Below are positions 57,993 to 64,000 of a stretch of DNA of 64,000 nt, piece after piece (the first letter of the stretch is position 1; each line of letters starts with the position of its first letter). The DNA comes from Amycolatopsis iheyensis. Lineage in GTDB: Bacteria > Actinomycetota > Actinomycetes > Mycobacteriales > Pseudonocardiaceae. A program made the translations under genes and the position numbers. The stretch lies in NCBI RefSeq assembly GCF_024703995.1, contig NZ_JAMXQV010000032.1, positions 62,001 to 126,000 of the forward strand. Direction: 5' to 3'. Under the pieces are notes generated by a model. The model ran no database searches. It worked only from the letters and a program-made list of their open reading frames with translations, and was not told the DNA's origin.

Positions 57993-59717
57993 GTGGGCGT
58001 CGCGCTCGCTGTCGCGCCCGTCGTGCTCGTGACGCTCCTCATCGGCGTCCGCGGGGTCGCCGCCATGCGCACGACGTCCGACTTCCTCGTGGCCTCGCGC
58101 CGCATCTCCCCGCTGGTGAACTCGGCCGCCGTCTCCGGCGAGTACCTGTCCGCCGCGTCCTTCCTCGGCGTCGCCGGGCTCGTCGTCAAGGACGGCATCG
58201 GCGCCCTCTGGTACCCGGTCGGCTTCACCGCCGGCTACATCGCGATGCTCGTCCTGGTCGCCGCGCCGATGCGCCGCTCGGGCGCGCTGACCGTCCCCGA
58301 CTTCGCCGAAGCCCGCCTCAACTCCCCCGCCCTCCGCCGCCTGGCCGCCGTGGTGGTCCTGGTGATCGGCACCATCTACGTCGTCCCGCAGTTCCGCACC
58401 GCCGGGCTGGTGCTCGCCGCGGTCGGCGGCACGCCGTACTGGGTCGGCGTCGTGCTGGCGGGCGCCGCGGTCAGCGTCACCCTCGCCCTCGGCGGGATGC
58501 GCGCGGCGACGTACGTCCAGGCGTTCCAGTTCGTCCTGAAACTCCTGCTGTTCCTCATCCCCGCGATCTGGCTGGTCCTCCAAGCGGGCGCGGTCAACCG
58601 CACCGACGCGCTCAACCCGGTCGAGTTCACCCACTTCGCCCGCGAGACGCCGGTGCGCTTCGAAGTCGACGTCACGATGGAGATCCGCGAGCCGACCGCC
58701 GTCCGGCGCAACGGCGTCGAGGAAACCCTGCCGCCGGGCGAATTCACCGCGCACAGCCAGGACCAAGTCGTCTTCGCCGAGGGCGCCGCGGTCCCGGCCG
58801 TCCGCGGCGGGGCGCCCCTCGGTGGCGCCGACTGGCAGCGGCCGCTGCTCGACCTCGGCGACGAGGGCTACCCGCTGCTCGGCACCTGGGCCGTGCTCAT
58901 CGCGACCATGCTCGGCACGATGGGCCTGCCCCACGTGCTCATGCGCTTCCACACCAGCCCGGACGGCCGCGCCGCCCGCCGCACCGCCGCGATCACCGTC
59001 GCCCTGCTCGGCGTCTTCTACCTCTTCCCCGGCGTCTACGGCGTTCTCGGCCGCGTCCTCGTGCCGGGCCTCTACCTCTCCGGCGCGACGGACACGGTCG
59101 TCGTCGCGCTGCCGTACCAAGTGGACAGTGGCTGGACCGGCGGCCTCTTCACGGCGCTGCTCACCGCGGGCGCGTTCGCCGCGTTCCTGGCGACGTCGCT
59201 CGGCCTGCTGCTGGTGATGTCCGGCGCCATCGCGCACGACCTGGTGCCCGGCGGGCTGCGGCGGCTGCGGATCGCGGTGTTCGGCGTCGCCGGGATCATG
59301 GTCCTGCTGGCGCTGCGCTCGGCCGAGCTCGACGCCGGGGTGCTCGTCACGTGGGGCTTCACCGTCGCCGCGTCGACGTTCTGCCCGCTGCTCGTGCTCG
59401 GCATCTGGTGGCCGCGGCTGACGGCGGCCGGCGGGATCGCCGGGGTGCTGACCGGGCTCGTCGCGTCGTCGGGCTCGATCCTGTTCGCCCTCGCCGGCCC
59501 GGACCTGCACGGCTGGGTGGCGATCTTGGTGCAGCAACCGGCACCCTGGTCGGTGCCGCTGGCATTCGGCGCAATGGCCTTGGTCTCCCTGCGCGGCAGG
59601 CCACCCGCCTGGTCGACGGCGGCGATGCTCCGCCTGCACCTGGACGAGCCCCGTTCGACCGGACCGCGCGACCGTTCGTCAACCGTTCGTCGTCTGGCCC
59701 GGCTGTTGAGCCGCTGA
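57993..59717 (+). CDS. Sodium:solute symporter family protein
   Basis: 574 aa from GTG 57993, 19 bp after the repeat (the frame extends through the repeat but gives no meaningful residues). SSS fold with ISPLVNSAAVSGEYLSAASF, a hallmark of the ActP/MctP group, then GLPHVLMRFHTSPDGRAARR. An unusual feature is a hydrophilic segment of about 90 residues (AGAVNRTDALNPVEFTHFAR to GADWQRPLL) between two helices, probably outside the membrane. Confidence 0.88.
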   Translation: MGVALAVAPVVLVTLLIGVRGVAAMRTTSDFLVASRRISPLVNSAAVSGEYLSAASFLGVAGLVVKDGIGALWYPVGFTAGYIAMLVLVAAPMRRSGALTVPDFAEARLNSPALRRLAAVVVLVIGTIYVVPQFRTAGLVLAAVGGTPYWVGVVLAGAAVSVTLALGGMRAATYVQAFQFVLKLLLFLIPAIWLVLQAGAVNRTDALNPVEFTHFARETPVRFEVDVTMEIREPTAVRRNGVEETLPPGEFTAHSQDQVVFAEGAAVPAVRGGAPLGGADWQRPLLDLGDEGYPLLGTWAVLIATMLGTMGLPHVLMRFHTSPDGRAARRTAAITVALLGVFYLFPGVYGVLGRVLVPGLYLSGATDTVVVALPYQVDSGWTGGLFTALLTAGAFAAFLATSLGLLLVMSGAIAHDLVPGGLRRLRIAVFGVAGIMVLLALRSAELDAGVLVTWGFTVAASTFCPLLVLGIWWPRLTAAGGIAGVLTGLVASSGSILFALAGPDLHGWVAILVQQPAPWSVPLAFGAMALVSLRGRPPAWSTAAMLRLHLDEPRSTGPRDRSSTVRRLARLLSR

Positions 59718-59787
59718 ATCTTCACGCGAGACTCACACGTCCCTACGGTGTCGCACGTCACTTTCCGCAGCGTCGCGAGGAGCAGCG

Positions 59788-60138
59788 ATGAGCACGACGG
59801 ACACCGGCGGCGGGCCCCCGGACACGTCAGAAACCGTCTGGGAACGCGCCCACGAGAGCACCGAGTTCCGCGAGCTGCGCAGCCGCCTGCGCCGGTTCGT
59901 CTTCCCGATGACGGCGGTGTTCCTGCTCTGGTACCTGCTGTACGTGCTCCTCGCGGACTACGCGCACGGCTTCATGAGCACGAAGGTCTTCGGCAACATC
60001 AACGTCGGCCTGATCTTCGGCCTGCTGCAGTTCGTCTCGACGTTCGTCATCACCGGCCTCTACGTGCGGTACGCCAACCGGAAGCTCGACCCGGTCGCCG
60101 AGAAGATCCGCGATGACATCGAGAAGGAGCAGGCATGA
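59788..60138 (+). CDS. DUF485 membrane protein (symporter partner)
   Basis: 116 aa, ATG preceded by GAGGAG. Two membrane helices (VFPMTAVFLLWYLLYVLLAD, VGLIFGLLQFVSTFVITGLY) and the conserved YVRYANRKLDP after the second, diagnostic of DUF485/YjcH. Its stop overlaps the ActP-type gene (ATGA), the same pairing as yjcH-actP. Confidence 0.92.
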   Translation: MSTTDTGGGPPDTSETVWERAHESTEFRELRSRLRRFVFPMTAVFLLWYLLYVLLADYAHGFMSTKVFGNINVGLIFGLLQFVSTFVITGLYVRYANRKLDPVAEKIRDDIEKEQA

Positions 60139-61745
60139 ACTTCGACATCGCCGCGGGGGTGGAAGGCAGCAACCCGCTCCTCAACATCCTGATCTTCGCC
60201 GCTTTCGTGGTCATCACGCTGGTGATCGTGTTCCGGGCCAGCCGCAACTCCAAGACGGCGTCGGACTACTACGCCGCCGGCCGCGCGTTCACCGGCCCGC
60301 AGAACGGCATCGCCATCTCGGGTGACTACCTTTCGGCGGCCTCGTTCCTCGGCATCGCCGGCGCGATCGCCATCAACGGTTACGACGGTTTCCTCTATTC
60401 GATCGGCTTCCTGGTGGCGTGGCTCGTCGCGCTCCTGCTGGTCGCGGAACTGCTGCGCAACACCGGCAAGTTCACGATGGGCGACGTCCTCGCGTTCCGC
60501 ATGAAGCAGCGCCCGGTCCGGGCCGCGGCCGCGACGTCGACGCTCGCGGTGTCGTTCTTCTACCTGCTGGCCCAGATGGCCGGCGCCGGCGGCCTGGTCG
60601 CGCTGCTGCTCGGCGTCGAAGGCGGTGGCGCGCAGGCCGTCGTGATCGCCGTGGTCGGCATCATCATGATCGCCTACGTGCTGATCGGCGGCATGAAGGG
60701 CACCACCTGGGTGCAGATCATCAAGGCCGCGCTGCTGATCGTCGGCGCGCTCGTGATCACCCTGTGGGTGCTCGGGAAGTACAACTTCAACTTCTCCAGC
60801 CTGCTGCAGGCCGCTGTCGACAAGGCGGGCAAGGCCGGCGAGACGCTGCTCGGCCCGGGCAAGCAGTACGGCGCCACCGGAACGTCCAAACTGGACTTCT
60901 TCTCCCTCGGCATCGCGCTGGTGCTGGGCACCGCCGGTCTCCCGCACGTGCTGATGCGCTTCTACACGGTCCCGACCGCGCGCGACGCGCGTCGCTCGGT
61001 GGTCTGGGCGATCGTGCTGATCGGCGTGTTCTACCTGTTCACGCTGGTCCTGGGCTACGGCGCGGGTGCGCTCGTCGGCCCGGACACGATCAAGAAGGCG
61101 CCGGGCGGGGTGAACTCCGCGGCCCCGCTGCTCGCATTGGAGCTGGGTGGGCCGGTGCTGCTGGGCCTGATCTCCGCGGTCGCGTTCGCGACGATCCTCG
61201 CGGTGGTCGCCGGCCTGACGATCACGGCGTCGGCGTCCTTCGCCCACGACGTCTACGCGAACGTCGTCAAGAAGGGGAAGACGTCGCCGGACTCCGAGGT
61301 CAAGGTCGCCCGGATCACCGCGCTGGTGATCGGCGCGCTGGCCATCGGCGGCGGCATCCTGGCCAACGGGCAGAACGTCGCCTTCCTGGTGGCGCTGGCC
61401 TTCGCGGTCGCGGCGTCGGCGAACCTGCCGACGATCCTCTACTCGCTGTTCTGGAAGCGGTTCAACACCCAGGGCGCGCTGTGGTCGATCTACGGCGGCC
61501 TGGCCGTCACGATCGTGCTGATCGTGTTCTCGCCGGCGGTGTCCGGCAAGAGCACGTCGATGTTCAAGAACGCCGACTTCGCCTGGTTCCCGCTGAGCAA
61601 CCCCGGCATCGTCTCGATCCCGGTCGCGTTCATCCTGGGCTGGCTCGGCACGATCCTGTCCAAGGAGCACGACGAGAAGAAGTACGCCGAGATGGAGGTC
61701 CGCTCCCTGACCGGGGCGGGCGCCGAGAAGGCCGTCGTGCACTGA
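60135..61745 (+). CDS. actP: ActP-type cation/acetate symporter
   Basis: 536 aa, ATG overlapping the DUF485 stop. About 13 helices. SKTASDYYAAGRAFTGPQNG, then IAISGDYLSAASFLGIAGAI and GLPHVLMRFYTVPTARDARR match the acetate permease family (also MctC-type monocarboxylate carriers). Uptake of acetate, propionate or pyruvate with sodium or proton is inferred, driven by the upstream LytS/LytTR pair. Followed by a terminator. Confidence 0.9.
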   Translation: MNFDIAAGVEGSNPLLNILIFAAFVVITLVIVFRASRNSKTASDYYAAGRAFTGPQNGIAISGDYLSAASFLGIAGAIAINGYDGFLYSIGFLVAWLVALLLVAELLRNTGKFTMGDVLAFRMKQRPVRAAAATSTLAVSFFYLLAQMAGAGGLVALLLGVEGGGAQAVVIAVVGIIMIAYVLIGGMKGTTWVQIIKAALLIVGALVITLWVLGKYNFNFSSLLQAAVDKAGKAGETLLGPGKQYGATGTSKLDFFSLGIALVLGTAGLPHVLMRFYTVPTARDARRSVVWAIVLIGVFYLFTLVLGYGAGALVGPDTIKKAPGGVNSAAPLLALELGGPVLLGLISAVAFATILAVVAGLTITASASFAHDVYANVVKKGKTSPDSEVKVARITALVIGALAIGGGILANGQNVAFLVALAFAVAASANLPTILYSLFWKRFNTQGALWSIYGGLAVTIVLIVFSPAVSGKSTSMFKNADFAWFPLSNPGIVSIPVAFILGWLGTILSKEHDEKKYAEMEVRSLTGAGAEKAVVH

Positions 61746-61757
61746 CACCCGAAGACA

Positions 61758-61796
61758 CCGAAGGCCGTCGTGAGTCATCCTCGCGGCGGCCTTCGG
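61758..61796. terminator. Terminator between convergent genes
   Basis: CCGAAGGCCG (61758-61767) and CGGCCTTCGG (61787-61796) are perfect 10-base arms around a 19-base loop, between the stops at 61745 and 61809. Confidence 0.65.
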
Positions 61797-61808
61797 CCAT
61801 TCCCCGCC

Positions 61809-62546
61809 TCAGTACGGCAGCTTTCCTTCGGCGACACCCGCGAGCGTGGACTCCAGCTGCTTGCGGATGTACTGCCAGAGCCCGCCACCCAGCGAAATCC
61901 TCGCCACCCCGAGTTCGGCGAGACCGGCCAGGCCCGGGCTGCCCGGCCACGCCGGCGCGTTGACGGCGCCGCCGACACCCTGCACGAACGCCGCGAGCAC
62001 CTCGGGGGTGCGCAGGTGGATCGGGTAGACGCAGTCCGCGCCCGCCTCGAGGTAGGCCCTCGCCCGGGCGATGCCGTCGACGAGGTGGTCCTTCGGGTCG
62101 ACACCGCGGAACGAGTCGACGCGGGCGTTGATCACCAGGCCGTCGCCGGCCGCTTCGCGCAGGGCGGCGATCCGCTCCGCCTGCTCGGCGACCTGCCGGA
62201 CACCGCCGGTGGCGTGGTCGGTGTCCTCGAAGTTGCAGCCGACCGCGCCGGTGTCGAGCAGCCGGCTCGCCAGTTCGGCGCCGGACAGGCCGTACCCCGA
62301 CTCCGCGTCGACGGTCACCGGGATGCCGACCGCCTTCGCGATCCGCGCCGCGGCGGCGAACATCTCGCCGGCGGGCGCCTGCTCGCCGTCGGGGAAGCCG
62401 AGCGCGGAGGCAACGGCGACCGAACTCGTCGCCACGACGGGGAACCCCGCGGCCTCGACGAGCTTGGCGGTGTCGGCGTCCCACGCGTTCGGCAGGACCA
62501 GCGGCTTGCCCGGGACGTGCAGCGCCTTCAGCGCGGCGGCGGTCAC
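61809..62546 (-). CDS. Isocitrate lyase/PEP mutase-family protein
   Basis: 245 aa from GTG 62546. TIM-barrel of the ICL/PEPM superfamily: VLPNAWDADTAKLVEAAGF, TVDAESGYGLSG with the metal Asp/Glu, and GCNFEDTDH. The catalytic KKCGH or gating loop of true isocitrate lyase is absent, so it is a PEP-mutase/oxaloacetate-hydrolase-like member. It overlaps the AhpD-like gene in an ATGA-type junction (GTGA) and is second in that operon. Confidence 0.85.
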   Translation of the reverse strand: MTAAALKALHVPGKPLVLPNAWDADTAKLVEAAGFPVVATSSVAVASALGFPDGEQAPAGEMFAAAARIAKAVGIPVTVDAESGYGLSGAELASRLLDTGAVGCNFEDTDHATGGVRQVAEQAERIAALREAAGDGLVINARVDSFRGVDPKDHLVDGIARARAYLEAGADCVYPIHLRTPEVLAAFVQGVGGAVNAPAWPGSPGLAGLAELGVARISLGGGLWQYIRKQLESTLAGVAEGKLPY

Positions 62547-63004
62547 GAGTCGCGCTTCGGCAGCGGGCTGTGGCTGGTGACGGCCATGCGGTTCCAGCTG
62601 TTGATCGCGATGACCTCCCACGCGATCGCGCGGTACTGGTCTTCGGTCAGCACCTTCGTCGCCCGCTCGTAGACGTCGTCCGGCACGGTCTGGGTCGCCG
62701 ACAGCTTGGTCATCGCCTCGGTCAGGACGAGGGCTGCCTCTTCCTCTTCGGTGAACAGGTCGGTCTCGCGCCAGCCGTCGAGCACGAACAGCCGGCGGGC
62801 CGACTCGCCCAGCTTGAGGGCGTCGCGGCTGTGCATGTCGAGGCAGTACGCGCAGCCGTTGAGCTGGGAGGCCCGCATCTTCACCAGCTCGAGCAGCTTC
62901 GGGTCGACACCCGCGTTCGCGGCGGCCTTGGTCACCTCGGCCTGGAGGTTGGCCATCGCCTGGTAGATCTCGGGCGCGCGCCCGAGTCCGATTCGCTTCG
63001 TCAT
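62543..63004 (-). CDS. AhpD-like carboxymuconolactone decarboxylase-family protein
   Basis: 153 aa from ATG 63004. All-helical CMD domain with KMRASQLNGCAYCLDMHSRD, holding the CxxC and adjacent His of AhpD-type peroxidase partners. EEAALVLTEAMTKLS and IAINSWNRMAVTSH follow. May reduce peroxides through its CxxC. First gene of a two-gene operon with the PEP-mutase-like gene. Confidence 0.9.
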   Translation of the reverse strand: MTKRIGLGRAPEIYQAMANLQAEVTKAAANAGVDPKLLELVKMRASQLNGCAYCLDMHSRDALKLGESARRLFVLDGWRETDLFTEEEEAALVLTEAMTKLSATQTVPDDVYERATKVLTEDQYRAIAWEVIAINSWNRMAVTSHSPLPKRDS

Positions 63005-63025
63005 GCCATCGACGTTAGCGCGAAC

Positions 63026-63044
63026 TGGTCCCCGGGTATGGTCC
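63026..63044. promoter_or_regulatory. TGGTCC direct repeat in the MocR promoter
   Basis: TGGTCC occurs at 63026-63031 and 63039-63044, 13 bp apart, in the 46-bp gap between divergent start codons. Short direct repeats are common targets of MocR/PdxR-type regulators. Confidence 0.45.
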
Positions 63045-63050
63045 AGTGAC

Positions 63051-64000
63051 ATGGCAGATTCGTGGTCCAGTCCCGGGCTCGACGTCCACCTCGACTGGCA
63101 GCCCTCGACCGGCCGCGGCGGCCTGACCACGGCGATCCGCGCGGCCATCCGCGAGGGCCGGTGGCAGGCGGGCGCGGCGGTGCCGTCGACCCGGTCGCTG
63201 GCGCACGACCTGGGGATCGCCCGCGGCACGGTCACGCGCGTGTACGCCGACCTCGCGGCCGAGGGCTACCTGCACACGGCCCAGGGCGCGCCGACCAGGG
63301 TGGCGACGGCCGGGTCGCTCCCCCAGTCCGCGCCGCGGCAGGCGCCGCGCGAGCCCGCACCGCGCTGGGACCTGCGGCCGGGCCGTCCGGACCTGACGGC
63401 GTTCCCCCGGCAGGCCTGGCTCACCGCGACCCGCCGCGCCCTGCTGCGCACCCCGGCGGCGGCGTTCGGCTACGAGTCCGAACTGGGTGCGCCGGAGCTG
63501 CGCGAGACCCTCGCCGGCTACCTCGCCCGGGCCCGCGGGGTGGTCGCCGACCCGGACCGGGTCGTCGTCTGCCACGGGTATTCACACGCGGTGGCGGTGC
63601 TGTCCCGGGCGCTCCACGGGCTGGGCGTCGGCGAAGTCGCGTTCGAGAACCCGTCGCTGGGCCGGTACCGTTCGATCGCGGCGGCGCAGGGGCCCCGGGT
63701 CGTCGGCGTGGACGTCGACGAGCACGGCCTCGACGTGTCCGCTTTGGACAGTCCGGCGGTGGTCGTCACGGCGGCGCACCAGTACCCGACGGGCGTCACC
63801 CTGGCCCCGCACCGCCGCGCGGCACTGGCCCGCTCGGGCGCGTGGGTGCTGGAAGACGACTACGACGGCGAGTTCCGCTTCGACCGCCAGCGGGTCGGCG
63901 CGCTGCAGGCGCTGGCGCCGGAACGCGTGGTGTACGCGGGCACGGCGAGCAAGACGCTGGCCCCGGCGCTGCGGCTGGCGTGGCTGGTGCTGCCGCGGTC
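63051..64000 (+). CDS. MocR/PdxR-type GntR regulator with aminotransferase domain (truncated by window)
   Basis: About 316 codons from ATG 63051, running past the right edge. N-terminal GntR winged helix (AAVPSTRSLAHDLGIARGTV, TRVYADLAAEGYL), then a fold-type I aminotransferase domain: FPRQAWLTATRRALL, ELRETLAGYLARARGV, VLEDDYDGEFRFDRQ, and PLP lysine in YAGTASKTLAPALRL. Such regulators sense PLP or amino acids. It faces the AhpD-like operon and may control it. Confidence 0.9.
   Translation, partial: MADSWSSPGLDVHLDWQPSTGRGGLTTAIRAAIREGRWQAGAAVPSTRSLAHDLGIARGTVTRVYADLAAEGYLHTAQGAPTRVATAGSLPQSAPRQAPREPAPRWDLRPGRPDLTAFPRQAWLTATRRALLRTPAAAFGYESELGAPELRETLAGYLARARGVVADPDRVVVCHGYSHAVAVLSRALHGLGVGEVAFENPSLGRYRSIAAAQGPRVVGVDVDEHGLDVSALDSPAVVVTAAHQYPTGVTLAPHRRAALARSGAWVLEDDYDGEFRFDRQRVGALQALAPERVVYAGTASKTLAPALRLAWLVLPR

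Noticed and set aside
1..64000. tRNA, rRNA or riboswitch genes, including a thiamine riboswitch near the DUF77 gene
   Set aside because: None of the intergenic gaps shows a cloverleaf or a recognisable conserved riboswitch core. I saw no THI-box elements near 42746-42823.

Overview
The window is a 64-kb stretch of chromosome from a very GC-rich actinomycete. Very high third-position GC, many GTG and TTG starts, a mycothiol-dependent isomerase family gene, an F420-type LLM oxidoreductase, WXG-like secretion substrates and an abundance of small one-component regulators point to the Pseudonocardiaceae. An Amycolatopsis-like host is my best guess, but no marker gene in the window proves it. I saw no tRNA, rRNA, CRISPR array, prophage or antibiotic synthase cluster. 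Most of the window is ordinary chromosomal accessory metabolism, arranged as short operons and divergent regulator/target pairs. Most of the long antisense ORFs are shadows of the GC bias.

Layout. 1-8.9 kb: the end of threonine dehydratase, a NADAR protein, a secreted peptidase-type hydrolase, a GntR regulator divergent from a nitrilase/amino-acid permease operon, an acyltransferase, a nucleoside hydrolase and an NlpC/P60 hydrolase. 8.9-16 kb: small hydrolases and HxlR, XRE and NmrA pairs, an MFS exporter, and a YjbR-family gene that seems to have lost its middle. 15.3-20.8 kb: a YCII/ECF42-type sigma pair, a mycothiol-dependent isomerase-like gene, a cysteine-free molybdopterin-fold exported protein, and a PadR regulator with a rifampicin-monooxygenase-like flavoenzyme. 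20.8-21.4 kb: a decayed IS30-family transposase. 21.4-31.4 kb: a GntR-TetR fusion regulator divergent from a DUF2306 membrane protein, a GH18 chitinase with two DasR-like sites, a LysR regulator, an acid phosphatase, two methyltransferases, an enoyl-CoA hydratase, an ABC ATPase, and a cysteine dioxygenase/rhodanese operon preceded by a 37-codon leader peptide. 31.5-43.7 kb: an LLM oxidoreductase, a three-gene WXG/SseB-like operon, a tiny PPYW protein, glycogen phosphorylase, a zinc metallopeptidase, a thioredoxin-TPR protein, an intact IS5-type element inserted in a palindromic repeat, a thiamine-binding-type protein, MarR and DUF3817 proteins.

43.9-54.7 kb is the most coherent system: two exported GH92 alpha-mannosidases in one operon, divergent from a second operon encoding a LacI regulator, a mannose-6-phosphate isomerase, and a sugar ABC transporter (ATPase, permease, lipoprotein). 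Together these look like a mannan or high-mannose-glycan utilisation locus. The palindrome GACAACGTTGTC, or a one-mismatch version, occurs three times in it: in the GH92 promoter region, across the LacI start codon, and inside the isomerase gene.

54.9-61.7 kb holds a stand-alone nucleotide-cyclase-like protein and a LytS/LytTR two-component system. This runs, through a possible 27-codon smORF and a small membrane protein, into a sodium:solute symporter, a DUF485 protein and a second ActP-type symporter. It is probably a monocarboxylate sensing and uptake module. 61.8-64 kb: a PEP-mutase-like protein and an AhpD-like protein divergent from a MocR-type regulator that runs off the window.
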